Source: Crocinitomicaceae bacterium (GTDB lineage Bacteria; Bacteroidota; Bacteroidia; Flavobacteriales_D; Crocinitomicaceae). From it: a stretch of DNA of 64,000 bases. This document shows positions 36,199 to 45,832 of the stretch, one piece after another. A program made the position numbers and the translations under genes. Below the pieces are notes generated by a model. That model searched no databases. It was not told where the DNA came from and saw only the letters and a list, made by a program, of their open reading frames with translations. Location: contig JAJTCM010000006.1 of the NCBI GenBank assembly GCA_021325675.1, forward strand, positions 1-64,000. Direction: 5' to 3'. Every line of letters starts with the position of its first letter. Positions within the stretch are counted from its first letter, which is position 1.

Positions 36199-37803
36199 TT
36201 ATATTGCTTCAAAAAAATCATTCCCTTTATCATCAGTAATGATAAATGCCGGGAAATCCTTGATGGTAATTTTGCGTACTGCTTCCATTCCCATTTCTTC
36301 GAAATCAATTACTTCAACAGCCGTAATGTTTTCCTTGGCTAAAATCGCAGCCGGGCCGCCAACCGAGCCGAGGTAAAAGCCCCCGTATTTGCTGCAGGCA
36401 TTTTTTACTTCTGCAGAACGGTTTCCTTTCGCCAGCATTACCATGCTTCCGCCCTGGCTTTGGAATAAATCCACGTAGGAATCCATTCTTCCGGCAGTTG
36501 TTGGCCCAAAGCTTCCTGATGCCATTCCTTCCGGTGTTTTCGCCGGACCGGCATAGTAAACCGGGTGGTTTTTGAAGTATTCCGGCATCGGCTTTCCGGC
36601 GTCGAGCAACTCTTTAATCTTGGCGTGCGCCATATCACGGGCAACAATCAATGTTCCGTTCAGCTTCAGGCGCGTTTTGATTGGATATTTGCTTAATTCA
36701 GCTAAAATTTCCGGCATCGGGCGGTTGAGGTCAATTTCTACCGGCGGCTGTAAATGCGGCGCTTGTGCAGGAAGCAATCTTCTCGGGTTTCTTTCGAGCT
36801 CTTCCAAAAACAAGCCTTCTTTCGTAATTTTTGCTTTGATATTGCGGTCGGCAGAGCAGGAAACACCCAAACCTACCGGGCAGGAAGCTGCGTGGCGCGG
36901 CAAACGGATCACGCGCACGTCGTGTGTGAAATATTTTCCTCCAAACTGGGCGCCAATCTGGCTTTCCTGGCAAATTTTGTGCACGCGCTGTTCCCATTCT
37001 AGGTCGCGGAAAGCCTGTCCGGCCATGTTCCCTTCCGTTGGCAAATGATCGAAATAGCCCGCAGACGCTTTTTTTACCGCTGCAAGATTAGCTTCCGCCG
37101 ATGTTCCACCGATCACCAAAGCTAAGTGGTAAGGCGGACAGGCAGCTGTTCCGAGGTCTTTGATTTTATCCTGGATAAACTCCGTGAGCGATTTTTCGTT
37201 CAGCAAAGATTTCGTTTTCTGGTACAGAAAGCTTTTGTTCGCCGAACCTCCGCCTTTTGCCATAAAGAGAAATTCGTAGGAGCTTCCTTTTTTAGCATAA
37301 ATATCAATCTGTGCCGGCAGGTTTGAGCCCGAGTTTTTCTCTTCAAACATATTCAGCGGCACAATCTGCGAATAACGTAAATTGCGCTCCTGGTAAGTAT
37401 TGTAAATTCCTTTGGAAATGTATTCCGCATCATCTGCACCGGTATAAACGTCTTCCCCTTTTTTTGCCAAAACGATGGCTGTTCCCGTATCCTGGCAGGA
37501 AGGTAATTGTCCTTCAGCGGCAACCGTCGCATTTTGCAGCAGGTTATACGCAACAAAACGGTCGTTATCCGTTGCTTCCGGGTCATTGAGAATAGCTGTC
37601 AGTTTTTCCAGGTGTGCCGTCCTCAGGAAAAAGGACACATCGCCCATCGCTTCCTGCGCCAATAATTCCAGCGCTTTGGGTTCGATATGAAGCACTTCAC
37701 GCCCGCCGTAATTCTCCACTTTTACATAATCGGAAGAAATTTTGCGGTATTTCGTATCATCTTTCGTTAAAGGATAAGGGTCCTGGTAAAAAAAATCAGC
37801 CAT
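36199..37803 (-). CDS. Class I fumarate hydratase (iron-sulfur)
   Basis: 534 residues, same layout as E. coli FumA/FumB. Iron-sulfur cysteines C103 (PSCQDTG), C222 (AACPPYH) and C316 (VSCSADRN) match FumA with a constant shift of two. GGTSAEANL, the KGGGSANK loop and the C-terminal [15 protein letters not shown] catalytic region are all present. Converts fumarate to malate in the TCA cycle; the [4Fe-4S] cluster makes it oxygen-sensitive. Divergent from the acetyltransferase gene. Confidence 0.95.
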   Translation of the reverse strand: MADFFYQDPYPLTKDDTKYRKISSDYVKVENYGGREVLHIEPKALELLAQEAMGDVSFFLRTAHLEKLTAILNDPEATDNDRFVAYNLLQNATVAAEGQLPSCQDTGTAIVLAKKGEDVYTGADDAEYISKGIYNTYQERNLRYSQIVPLNMFEEKNSGSNLPAQIDIYAKKGSSYEFLFMAKGGGSANKSFLYQKTKSLLNEKSLTEFIQDKIKDLGTAACPPYHLALVIGGTSAEANLAAVKKASAGYFDHLPTEGNMAGQAFRDLEWEQRVHKICQESQIGAQFGGKYFTHDVRVIRLPRHAASCPVGLGVSCSADRNIKAKITKEGLFLEELERNPRRLLPAQAPHLQPPVEIDLNRPMPEILAELSKYPIKTRLKLNGTLIVARDMAHAKIKELLDAGKPMPEYFKNHPVYYAGPAKTPEGMASGSFGPTTAGRMDSYVDLFQSQGGSMVMLAKGNRSAEVKNACSKYGGFYLGSVGGPAAILAKENITAVEVIDFEEMGMEAVRKITIKDFPAFIITDDKGNDFFEAI

Positions 37804-37823
37804 GTTATACGTGTTTCAGGCAG

Positions 37824-37831
37824 CAAAAATA
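37824..37831 (-). promoter_or_regulatory. Fumarase -7 box
   Basis: On the minus strand this reads TATTTTTG, an exact TAnnTTTG match, 20 bases before the ATG. The -33 region is T-rich without a clean TTTG at the right distance. Confidence 0.45.
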
Positions 37832-37895
37832 GCTAAAAAAGCAAAAAGATAAAAGACTTTAGACGAAAGATAAAGACAGTCTGCTATCTTACCCT

Positions 37896-37926
37896 TTTGC
37901 CTTCTTCCTGATAAAGACTATTTTTG
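37896..37926 (+). promoter_or_regulatory. Acetyltransferase promoter
   Basis: TTTG (37896-37899), 19-base spacer, TATTTTTG (37919-37926), exact at both boxes. The ATG comes 7 bases later, so any leader is one or two bases long. Confidence 0.65.
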
Positions 37927-37933
37927 TGTCATT

Positions 37934-38419
37934 ATGGAAAAAATAGTTTACCGCCTGGTCCAGCCTGGAGATAACGCTGAGCTTGCCGCCATGATCCGCG
38001 GCGTACTGGAAGAATTTGGCGTCAACCAGCCGGGAACCGTTTACACTGACCCAACGACTGATCGTTTGTATGAGCTTTTTGCGGAAGTTAAAGCGCCCTA
38101 CCGGCTAGCTCTGGATGGAGAGAAAATAATCGGCGCTTGCGGCTTGTATCCCACACCCGGCTTGCCAAAAGACTGCGTGGAGCTCGTGAAATTTTACGTA
38201 AATTCTGCCTACCGCGGACTGGGAATCGGTAAAAAGCTGATGAACATGAGCCTGGAAGATGCCAAAAACCTGGGCTATACTTCCGTTTACCTGGAATCTT
38301 TGCCTCAATTGAATACCGCAGTCGGCATGTATGAAAAAGCGGGGTTTGAACATATCCCGGAACGGCTGGGCGAATCCGGTCATTTTGCCTGCAATATCTT
38401 AATGCTTAAAAAACTCTGA
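37934..38419 (+). CDS. GNAT-family N-acetyltransferase
   Basis: 161 residues. Acetyl-CoA loop YRGLGIGK at 93-100 after the beta-4 strand VELVKFYVN, then MYEKAGFEHI typical of GNAT. It transfers acetyl from acetyl-CoA to an amine; the substrate is unknown. Monocistronic by its own promoter and the repeat that follows. Confidence 0.9.
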   Translation: MEKIVYRLVQPGDNAELAAMIRGVLEEFGVNQPGTVYTDPTTDRLYELFAEVKAPYRLALDGEKIIGACGLYPTPGLPKDCVELVKFYVNSAYRGLGIGKKLMNMSLEDAKNLGYTSVYLESLPQLNTAVGMYEKAGFEHIPERLGESGHFACNILMLKKL

Positions 38420-38462
38420 GGGGTTTGAGTGTAAGCAGCAACGGAGTTAAACTGTTAAACTA

Positions 38463-38474
38463 ATTAGCACATTA
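38463..38474 (+). repeat. Dispersed repeat family 2, single arm
   Basis: ATTAGCACATTA, identical to the right arm at 28476-28487. Two tandem GTTAAACT units precede it (about 38443-38458). It lies 15 bases before the hemJ -7 box. Confidence 0.5.
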
Positions 38475-38488
38475 ACATATTAAATAAT

Positions 38489-38496
38489 TAAATTTG
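38489..38496 (+). promoter_or_regulatory. hemJ -7 box, 4 bases from the start codon
   Basis: TAAATTTG, an exact TAnnTTTG match, then CCCC and ATG 38501. Suggests a leaderless transcript; no TTTG is visible at the -33 position. Confidence 0.5.
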
Positions 38497-38500
38497 CCCC

Positions 38501-39049
38501 ATGGATATCCTTACGCTCAAATCCCTGCATATTATTTTCGTTGTTAGCTGGTTTGCCGGCCTTTTCTACATGGTCAGGCTTTTCATTTACCATGTTGAAG
38601 CCCAGGAAAAAACGGAGCTGGAGCGCGGGATCCTTTCCCGGCAGTTTATCATCATGCAGAAAAAATTGTGGTGGATCATCACAACCCCGGCAATGGTGCT
38701 GACAATCATCTTCGGAACCTGGATGATCGTCGTTAACCCAAGCTATCTGTACGCACCATGGATGCACATTAAACTGGGATTTGTAGGCTTGCTCCTGATC
38801 TATCATTTCATTTGTCAAAACATCATGAACCAGTTCCGGGTTGGGGTTTTCAAATGGAAATCAGGACACCTCAGGTTATGGAATGAATTGGCAACTTTAT
38901 TTTTAGTTGCAATTGTATTTTTAGTTGTTTTAAAATCAACACTCAACTGGATTACGGGAACAGTTGTTTTCTTTTTAGTAGCGATTATCCTAATGCTTGC
39001 CGTAAAGCTTTACAAGCGGCTCCGGGCAAAAAACGAACAAAAAAAATAG
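38501..39049 (+). CDS. hemJ: Protoporphyrinogen IX oxidase HemJ
   Basis: 182 residues, four or five membrane helices. HemJ (UPF0093) features: LKSLHIIFVVSWFAGLFYM with His10, RLFIYH, and MHIKLGFV (Lys91) in the conserved His/Lys pattern. It oxidises protoporphyrinogen to protoporphyrin IX, the penultimate step of haem synthesis, at the inner membrane. The earlier steps hemA, hemC and hemD are 5 kb downstream. Confidence 0.9.
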   Translation: MDILTLKSLHIIFVVSWFAGLFYMVRLFIYHVEAQEKTELERGILSRQFIIMQKKLWWIITTPAMVLTIIFGTWMIVVNPSYLYAPWMHIKLGFVGLLLIYHFICQNIMNQFRVGVFKWKSGHLRLWNELATLFLVAIVFLVVLKSTLNWITGTVVFFLVAIILMLAVKLYKRLRAKNEQKK

Positions 39050-39052
39050 CCT

Positions 39053-39406
39053 ATGGACTTCCCCGTTGAACAACACCTGATCCCAATTCTGCAGGAAGAA
39101 AACTACCGCCTGATGCTACAAAAGCAACTGTTGAAGGATTTTACGAATTCAGGCCTGCAGCTTCCCTCAGAAATTGAACATGTAACTTTCAGCCTGACTG
39201 AGCTGTTTGATCTTATCCGGGAACAAATCATCCTGCAGCTGGAAAAAGGGGAGCGCCAAACGCTCAGCCTGATGTATGCCGTTGATATTCCCGAAAAAAC
39301 TTTCCTGAAAATTTTGGGTGAAGCGGATTTCGCCAGTGTTTTAACCCGCCTGGTAATTGAACGCGAAGCACAAAAGATTTATTTCAGAGTGAATTTTTCC
39401 AAGTAA
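39053..39406 (+). CDS. Conserved-looking hypothetical protein, 117 residues
   Basis: Starts 3 bases after hemJ and so is probably co-transcribed. Soluble, mostly helical in prediction (LFDLIREQIILQLEKG), ending in a short strand IYFRVNFSK. I recognise no family. Convergent with the lytic transglycosylase gene. Confidence 0.55.
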   Translation: MDFPVEQHLIPILQEENYRLMLQKQLLKDFTNSGLQLPSEIEHVTFSLTELFDLIREQIILQLEKGERQTLSLMYAVDIPEKTFLKILGEADFASVLTRLVIEREAQKIYFRVNFSK

Positions 39407-39450
39407 GGTGCTGCGTCTTCGTAGGGAAATGGGTCATACCCAAACGAACA

Positions 39451-41226
39451 TCACTTCACCCTCAGCTTCTGTCCCACGTTAATCCGGTCGGGTTTAACCG
39501 TTGGGTTGAGCTTTTGGAGCTGCTGGGTAGTTAAGCCGTGTTTTTGGGCAATACGATTGAAGAGATCGCCGGATTTAACCGTGTAAAACTTCTTTTGTGG
39601 TGTAACGGGTTTTTCCTCCGGCTTGGGAGTCTCCTCGATTTTCGTGTTTGGAACAAGTCCCGGTTTAGACATTTTGATTGTCGTCAGGATCAGTAAACGC
39701 TGTTCAAGGTTGATCCAGTTGTCTTTCAGGTTATTCCATTTTTTGATGTCTTCCGGCTTCACCTTGTATTTTGCGGCAATATAATCCAGGCTTTCGTTGC
39801 GCTGAACGACATGGTAAACGGTCACCAAAGAATCGTAGTAAACCAATCCCATAACAGAATCCGCGCGTTCCACCGTCAGGATTTCCGGGGTATCCGTTTT
39901 GATTTTTTGCCCGATCTTAAGGATTTTCCCAACAGGGACTTTTGTTGAACGGAGATTGTTCCATTCCATCACCTGGCTGTTCGTCACTTTGTACTTTTGG
40001 GAAATCCGGGTCAGTGTTTCCCCTTTGCGGACCTTGTGATTGATGAAGGTATATCCCGCGAGGGCCATTTGATCGAGGCTGTCGGAATCATCTGATGACT
40101 TGGTCTCTACCTGGGAATTATTGTTTTGTGGAATGATTATTTGTCCTCCGGCGCCGTATGTCTTGCGTTCCATCGCATACAAACTGTCCTCGAGGGAAAC
40201 CAGCCTGCCGATTTTCATCAATGGCCCTGTGAGACACTGGCCCGGGGCAGTTTGCGGGATATAAGTCCGTTTGTAAACCGGGTTCAGTGACTTGATTTCG
40301 TCCAGATCCCAATCCAGGAGCCTGGAAACGGTTTCCATGTGCACGCCTTTGCTGAGACAGATTGTATCCAGCTGCGAGTAATGGATTTTGGCTTCCATCG
40401 GCACGAGGTTGTGCTCGGCGTGATAAGTCATTAAATAAGCCGCCGCAATAAAATTCGGGACGTAACCCTGGGTTTCGCGCGGTAAAAAAGGGCGGACTTC
40501 CCAGTATGTACGCTTGCCTCCGGAACGGCGGATTGCTTTGTTAATGTTACCCGGACCTGCATTATAAGCCGCAAGCGCGAGGTTCCAGTCACCATATATA
40601 TCATAAAGCTTTTTGAGGTAGCGACAAGCCGCATCCGTAGATTTATGCGGGTCCATACGCTCATCGAAGAATGAATTTTCCTTCAGGCCATACATTTTTC
40701 CTGTGCCGTACATGAACTGCCAGAGTCCCAGGGCCCCGGCCGGTGATTTCACCTGCGGGCGCAAACCGCTTTCGATTACGGAAAGAAAACGCAGGTCGAT
40801 TGGCAGATCGTATTTATCCAGCGCCGCTTCGTACATGTCAAAATAAAGCTTTGATCTTCCCAAAGCAATACGAATGAAGCTGCGGCGGTTTTTATTGAAA
40901 AAGCGGATCACCGAAATTGTTGTAGGGTTGCAATCAAGGTGAAAAGGCGAAACTTCGTTCATTTTGGTCAAACGCTCGCAAATCACTTCGTCGGACACTT
41001 CCGGGATTTGGTTGGCTTCGTATTCCAGGGCGTCAATGATCGAATCGTAATTGGCATCTTTAGCATATTCTGCATAAAAAGTCTCCAGCGATTGCTCAAC
41101 CATCTGTAAAAATGCCTGGCTGCTGATTGAATCTTTAACAATTGGCTTCGGTTTTCTTGGCTGTTGCCCGAAAAGCAGGCCCGAAGTTCCTAAAAAAACG
41201 AAAAAAAGTGTTAAAGCTCTCTGCAT
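39451..41226 (-). CDS. Membrane-bound lytic transglycosylase with three LysM domains
   Basis: 591 residues. Signal peptide 1-20 (LLFGQ). SLT/MltD catalytic domain about 115-300, with catalytic Glu152 in SVIESGLRP, GALGLWQF and AYNAGPGN. Three C-terminal LysM repeats (about 395-440, 465-510, 545-591), each ending in WNNL or LNP. It cleaves glycan strands in the periplasm and anchors to peptidoglycan through LysM. Ten bases after gatA; the pairing appears chance. Confidence 0.93.
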   Translation of the reverse strand: MQRALTLFFVFLGTSGLLFGQQPRKPKPIVKDSISSQAFLQMVEQSLETFYAEYAKDANYDSIIDALEYEANQIPEVSDEVICERLTKMNEVSPFHLDCNPTTISVIRFFNKNRRSFIRIALGRSKLYFDMYEAALDKYDLPIDLRFLSVIESGLRPQVKSPAGALGLWQFMYGTGKMYGLKENSFFDERMDPHKSTDAACRYLKKLYDIYGDWNLALAAYNAGPGNINKAIRRSGGKRTYWEVRPFLPRETQGYVPNFIAAAYLMTYHAEHNLVPMEAKIHYSQLDTICLSKGVHMETVSRLLDWDLDEIKSLNPVYKRTYIPQTAPGQCLTGPLMKIGRLVSLEDSLYAMERKTYGAGGQIIIPQNNNSQVETKSSDDSDSLDQMALAGYTFINHKVRKGETLTRISQKYKVTNSQVMEWNNLRSTKVPVGKILKIGQKIKTDTPEILTVERADSVMGLVYYDSLVTVYHVVQRNESLDYIAAKYKVKPEDIKKWNNLKDNWINLEQRLLILTTIKMSKPGLVPNTKIEETPKPEEKPVTPQKKFYTVKSGDLFNRIAQKHGLTTQQLQKLNPTVKPDRINVGQKLRVK

Positions 41227-41235
41227 AATCTGATC

Positions 41236-42651
41236 TTAAACAAGATTTTGTTCACCCAAATACGCTGCAAAATCCAGCATTTCTTTTTCGGCAAAAGGCT
41301 TCGCCATCAACTGCAAACCGAAGGGCAGGTTTTCTTCATCTGTCCCGAAAGGAATGGAGATTGCCGGGTTTCCGGTGAGGTTGGCATGAACCGTAAATAT
41401 ATCCTGCAGGTACATTTGGATCGGGTCTTTCACAGAAGCCACGTCAAATGCGCTGGAAGGCGTTGTTGGTGTCAGGATGAAATCAGCCTGCTCAAAAATT
41501 TCTTTGGTTTTATTCTGCAAAATGCGGCGCACCTGCTGGCCTTTGGTGTAATACGCATCGTAGTAACCGTGGGACAAAACGAAGGTTCCTGTCATGATGC
41601 GGCGTTTGACTTCCATTCCAAAACCTTCGGAACGGGAAGCTTTATACGTTTCTTCCACGCCAACAGCATTTGGTGAGCGGTAACCGTAATGCACGCCGTC
41701 AAAGCGCGACAGGTTGGACGAAGCTTCAGCCGTTGTGAGCACGTAATACGTCGGCACCATGTATTCCAGGTAAGGAAAAGAAACCGCTTCAACGGAATGA
41801 CCGAGATCGCGGAGCTGCTTCATGGTGTTTTCCAGCCGGGCTTTAAGCTTCGGGTGAATGCCTTCCGTTTCGAAAGCTTCTTTGATATAAGCGATTTTCT
41901 TGCCGCCGCTTACCGGGGAAAGTGTATACGATCCAACTTCTTTGGAGGAAGAAGTGCTGTCCATCTGGTCTTTTCCTGCCATAATTTCGGTCAGCAAAGC
42001 CGTATCGTGCATATCGTTGGCAAAAACGCCGATCTGGTCGAAAGACGAAGCGTAAGCAATCACGCCGTAGCGGCTGATCCGCCCGTAAGTCGGCTTGAGA
42101 CCGAAAATCCCGCTGAAAGATGCCGGCTGGCGAACAGATCCTCCCGTGTCGCTTCCCAGCGCCATGTTGCACATCTTTCCGGCCACAGCCACAGCTGATC
42201 CACCGGATGACCCACCGGGAACCTTAGCTTCGTTGAGGGCATTGCGTACCGCGCCGAAAGCCGAATTTTCATTGGAGCTTCCCATGGCGAACTCGTCGCA
42301 GTTGGTACGACCGATGATAATTGCATCCTCATCGATCAAACGCTGGAGCGCAGTTGCCGTATACAAAGATTCGAAACCTTCCAGGATTTTGGAAGAAGCC
42401 GAAACCTTGTGGTTTTTATAACAAATATTGTCTTTGATCGCAATCACCGCACCGGCCAGGCGACCGGCTTTCCCTTCCTTGATTTTCTGGTCTACGATGC
42501 GCGCCTGTTCGCGGGCAGAATCGTGAAACACTTCCAGGAAAGCATTCAGGTTTTTGCGTTTTTCAATTTCGGAAAAATACGTTTCAAGCACGTCCACAAG
42601 GGTAGTGCCTGAAGCTAATGCTTTTTTAACTTCAGTTAATGTTGCGTACAT
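41236..42651 (-). CDS. gatA: Aspartyl/glutamyl-tRNA amidotransferase subunit A
   Basis: 471 residues, amidase-signature enzyme. Catalytic K73 (AIKDN), S148 (PGGSSGG) and S172 (SDTGGSVRQP), with spacing identical to S. aureus GatA. It releases ammonia from glutamine to turn Glu-tRNA-Gln or Asp-tRNA-Asn into the amidated form; gatB and gatC are not in the window, as often seen in Bacteroidota. Confidence 0.93.
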   Translation of the reverse strand: MYATLTEVKKALASGTTLVDVLETYFSEIEKRKNLNAFLEVFHDSAREQARIVDQKIKEGKAGRLAGAVIAIKDNICYKNHKVSASSKILEGFESLYTATALQRLIDEDAIIIGRTNCDEFAMGSSNENSAFGAVRNALNEAKVPGGSSGGSAVAVAGKMCNMALGSDTGGSVRQPASFSGIFGLKPTYGRISRYGVIAYASSFDQIGVFANDMHDTALLTEIMAGKDQMDSTSSSKEVGSYTLSPVSGGKKIAYIKEAFETEGIHPKLKARLENTMKQLRDLGHSVEAVSFPYLEYMVPTYYVLTTAEASSNLSRFDGVHYGYRSPNAVGVEETYKASRSEGFGMEVKRRIMTGTFVLSHGYYDAYYTKGQQVRRILQNKTKEIFEQADFILTPTTPSSAFDVASVKDPIQMYLQDIFTVHANLTGNPAISIPFGTDEENLPFGLQLMAKPFAEKEMLDFAAYLGEQNLV

Positions 42652-42660
42652 AAATTGCTG

Positions 42661-42837
42661 TTACTTGTTCTCTTCTGAATCCGCAGGTTTTTCTTCCCCT
42701 TTGGAAGCGTCTTTGAATTCTCTTACTCCTTTACCCAAACCTTTCATCAATTCCGGGATTTTTTTACCGCCGAACAGTAAAAGCACAATTGCTAAAATCA
42801 GGATGATCTCGGTTGGACCCAACGCGCCTAAAATCAT
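42661..42837 (-). CDS. tatA: Twin-arginine translocase subunit TatA, copy 1
   Basis: 58 residues: [40 protein letters not shown] and an acidic tail [11 protein letters not shown]. One membrane helix, the FGxKKIPEL hinge and an amphipathic helix define TatA/E. It forms the pore of the Tat export route for folded proteins. Nine bases upstream of gatA. A near-copy lies at 43213. Confidence 0.93.
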   Translation of the reverse strand: MILGALGPTEIILILAIVLLLFGGKKIPELMKGLGKGVREFKDASKGEEKPADSEENK

Positions 42838-43212
42838 TTCGTTTGAATTTGAATTTGTACAAAATTAGTGATTAATATTGGAAAAACCTAAAACGCACAG
42901 TCATTCAGCCACCAAGACGCTAAGACACAAGGTTTTTTTTAACCACATAGGGAACATAGTTTTTTGTTGTGGAAGCTCTGGAAATGAATTTCGTTATGTG
43001 AACTAAATTTTTATGACCACTTTAAAGCAGCAATCTCCTCCCTCCCCCGATAACTATCGGGACTCCCAAGGGGGAAGATTGTATATCCCAAATCTGTGAT
43101 TATCCGCGAACCAATCAGCGTAAATCTGCGGGAACCCAAAAACACTATAAACGAAAAATCGGGCACAGCCGAAGCCATACCCGATATATTCTTAACTTGC
43201 TGAAAGCGGAAA
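42838..43212. other. Intergenic stretch with degenerate repeats, no gene
   Basis: Contains the tatA copy 1 -7 box (TAATTTTG on the minus strand, 42860-42867), then phrases of common Bacteroidota intergenic repeats: CCACCAAGACGCTAAGACAC (about 42908), CCACATAGGGAACATAG (about 42943), a palindrome CCCGATA-AC-TATCGGG (43046-43061) and ATCAGCGTAAATCTGCGGG (about 43113). No plausible reading frame. Confidence 0.55.
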
Positions 43213-43398
43213 TTAAGCCTGCTTATTCTCCGTTGTTTCGGCAGTTGTTGTTTCTTCTCCTTTAGAAGCGTCCTTGAATTCTCTAACGCCTCTTCCGAGC
43301 CCTTTCATCAGCTCAGGAATTTTCTTCCCGCCGAACAGTAAAAGAACTACTGCTAATATCAAGATAATTTCTTTTGGACCCAATGCACCTAAAATCAT
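43213..43398 (-). CDS. tatA: Twin-arginine translocase subunit TatA, copy 2
   Basis: 61 residues from ATG 43398: [40 protein letters not shown], tail [14 protein letters not shown]. The first 45 residues match copy 1 almost completely; only the tails differ (Thr-rich here, Glu/Asp-rich there). Its own -7 box is TAACTTTG (minus strand, 43425-43432). Confidence 0.93.
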   Translation of the reverse strand: MILGALGPKEIILILAVVLLLFGGKKIPELMKGLGRGVREFKDASKGEETTTAETTENKQA

Positions 43399-43710
43399 AT
43401 TGCCTGTTTTTAATAATTTCGATGCAAAGTTAGGGAATTCTCTGCTACAAATACGGTCAACGTTAGAAAAAAACGAAAAAAAACCACATTTGACATTTCT
43501 GTGACAAAACAAGCGGGTTTTGGACCCAAAATGGTCTTTTTCAGGACAAAATCACTTAAAAGGGCGATGAAAAAAAATGATGGGCACCGAAAAATCCAAA
43601 AGCCCGGTTCTATCGTAATTTAAATTAATTCTAAATAGTTTGAAGTGACAGTTTTATGACAAAACTCCTCGTATTCATTCGCAATTTTGCATAACTAATT
43701 GGAAAAATTA
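43399..43710. other. Divergent intergenic region between tatA copy 2 and hemA
   Basis: Holds the tatA -7 box at 43425-43432 (minus strand) and, on the plus strand, a weak CAATTTTG at 43682-43689 that may serve hemA. The middle is purine-rich A tracts without clear structure. I see no gene. Confidence 0.5.
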
Positions 43711-44943
43711 ATGTTGTCAGCTTTTCACATCATTGCATTTACCCACCGCAACATGGACGTGTCGGAGGTAGGAAAATTGCATATCGGGACTGATAATCAA
43801 CAAACAAGACTCACTACGTTAAAAGAAAAAAGCCAGCTTACCGAGCTGATGTTCCTTTCTACCTGTAACCGGGTGGAATACCTTTTTTGTACGGAACAAG
43901 TGATCAGCGCGGACTTTCTGCGGGATTTTTTCAGCAATTTATACCCTGAATTCAGCCTGCAGGAAATAAACGGGCTGATTGAAAAAGCACAAATCTGCTC
44001 CGGTCTCGGTGCAGTAGAACATATTTTACAGGTTGCTTCCTCCATTGATTCGATGATCGTGGGCGAGCGCGAAATCATCACACAGGTGCGCAATGCATTT
44101 GAAAGCTCCAAAAAAATGGGCTTAACCGGTGATTTCATCCGCCTGGTAATGCGCCATACTGTTGAAACCGCCAAGCGGGTTTATACCGAAACCAGCATTG
44201 CTACAAAACCCGTTTCCGTTGTTGCCCTTGCCTATCATACGCTGCGCGACATGAACATCGGTTTGGACGCGCGGATCCTGATCGTTGGCGCCGGAATGAC
44301 GAACACGAACATGGGAAAATTCCTCCGCAAGCATGGATACCGCAATTTTGCCGTTTTCAACCGCACGTTTTCAAAAGCGGAAAACCTGGCGAAAGACCTG
44401 AACGGCTTAGCTTTTCCATTGACGGACCTCGCAACTTACGACAAAGGCTTTGATATTATCATTACCTGCACAGGCGCTGAGAACCATGTGATCTCGGAAT
44501 CTATTTACGAAAACCTCCTGCAGGGCGAAAGCGGCAAAAAAGTAGTGATTGATATCGCCATCCCGCATGACCTCGACAAAGCTATTGTTGACCGCTTCCA
44601 CGTGACGCATATTTCTGTGGACCACCTGCAAAAAATTTCTGACCAGAACCTTAAAGAACGCTCGAAGGAAATCACCCACGTGGAAGACATCCTGAAAGAA
44701 GCCATGTACGAATTCCGCCAGCTGAACCATGTTCGCAAGATCGAGCTGGCCATGCGCGAAGTTCCGATGATGGTGAAAGACATTAAATCTACGGCGGTAA
44801 ACCACGTTTTCCGTGACGAGCTCCAGAACATGACGGAAGATTCCCGCGAAGTGCTCGAAAAAATCATGGAATACATGGAGAAAAAATACATGAGCGTACC
44901 GATGAAAATGGCGAAGGAAATTTTATTGAAACAAGAAATCTAA
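43711..44943 (+). CDS. hemA: Glutamyl-tRNA reductase
   Basis: 410 residues from ATG 43711 (an in-frame TTG lies 12 bases upstream). Catalytic Cys52 in STCNRVE, GEREIITQVRNAF, the NADPH site VGAGMTNTNMGKFL, and a C-terminal dimerisation helix. It reduces glutamyl-tRNA to glutamate-1-semialdehyde, the first committed step of C5 haem synthesis. First gene of hemA-hemC-hemD. Confidence 0.95.
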   Translation: MLSAFHIIAFTHRNMDVSEVGKLHIGTDNQQTRLTTLKEKSQLTELMFLSTCNRVEYLFCTEQVISADFLRDFFSNLYPEFSLQEINGLIEKAQICSGLGAVEHILQVASSIDSMIVGEREIITQVRNAFESSKKMGLTGDFIRLVMRHTVETAKRVYTETSIATKPVSVVALAYHTLRDMNIGLDARILIVGAGMTNTNMGKFLRKHGYRNFAVFNRTFSKAENLAKDLNGLAFPLTDLATYDKGFDIIITCTGAENHVISESIYENLLQGESGKKVVIDIAIPHDLDKAIVDRFHVTHISVDHLQKISDQNLKERSKEITHVEDILKEAMYEFRQLNHVRKIELAMREVPMMVKDIKSTAVNHVFRDELQNMTEDSREVLEKIMEYMEKKYMSVPMKMAKEILLKQEI

Positions 44944-44946
44944 TCC

Positions 44947-45831
44947 ATGCAGCACGTTATTATCGGGTCACGCGGCAGTGATCTCGCCCTCTGGCAGGCA
45001 CACCACGTTAAAAATCAGTTGGAGAATTTAGGCGCAACTGTTGAAATTAAAATCATCATTACACAAGGCGACGCGATCCAGAACCTCAGTTTTGACAAGC
45101 TCGAAGGCAAAGGCTTTTTCACCAAGGAAATCGAACAAGAGCTGCTCGACCTGAAAATCGACCTGGCTGTTCATTCTCACAAAGACCTGGAAACCAATCC
45201 TCCGGCAGGCTTGAAAATTGCAGCCGTTTCAGAGCGTGAAGACCCATCCGAATTGTTACTTATCAATAAAAATAAGAGGGATAATTCCGAAAAATGGAAC
45301 CTGGCAAAAGGTGCTGTCATCGGGACTTCTTCTGCCCGCCGGAAATCCATTCTCCAGAGCTTACGCCCGGATTTGCAGATCAAGGATTTGCGTGGAAACG
45401 TTCCTACCCGGGTGCAAAAGCTCCGCGACGGGAATTATGATGCCATTCTGCTTGCTAAAGCCGGCGTTGACCGCCTGGGCCTTGATCTTTCCGACTTTTA
45501 TGTGGAAGTCCTCGACCCGACAGAATTTGTTCCTGCCCCGGCACAGGGCGTTTTAGGCCTGCAGATCCGTGAAAACGATGAAGCGATGGAACAACTGATG
45601 GCGAAAATGAACCATGCTGATGTAGAATCCGTCATCCGGATCGAGCGCAAAGTCCTGAACCTGATGGAAGGCGGATGCCAGTTGCCTTTGGGTGTTTATT
45701 GCCCGGACAAAAAAACAGCATACGTAGCCTTTGCAAATTCTTCAGCCGAAGCCGCCAAACACTTCCGTTTTGACCTCGATGGAATGGAAAACCCGGCTGA
45801 AACAATTGTTTCCGCTTTAAAATCCAATTAA
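44947..45831 (+). CDS. hemC: Hydroxymethylbilane synthase (porphobilinogen deaminase)
   Basis: 294 residues. GSRGSDLALWQA at 8-19, KEIEQELL, HSHKDLE (76-82), GTSSARR (126-132), and the dipyrromethane-cofactor Cys244 in EGGCQLPLG. It joins four porphobilinogens into hydroxymethylbilane. Begins 3 bases after hemA. Confidence 0.96.
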   Translation: MQHVIIGSRGSDLALWQAHHVKNQLENLGATVEIKIIITQGDAIQNLSFDKLEGKGFFTKEIEQELLDLKIDLAVHSHKDLETNPPAGLKIAAVSEREDPSELLLINKNKRDNSEKWNLAKGAVIGTSSARRKSILQSLRPDLQIKDLRGNVPTRVQKLRDGNYDAILLAKAGVDRLGLDLSDFYVEVLDPTEFVPAPAQGVLGLQIRENDEAMEQLMAKMNHADVESVIRIERKVLNLMEGGCQLPLGVYCPDKKTAYVAFANSSAEAAKHFRFDLDGMENPAETIVSALKSN

Positions 45832-45832
45832 A

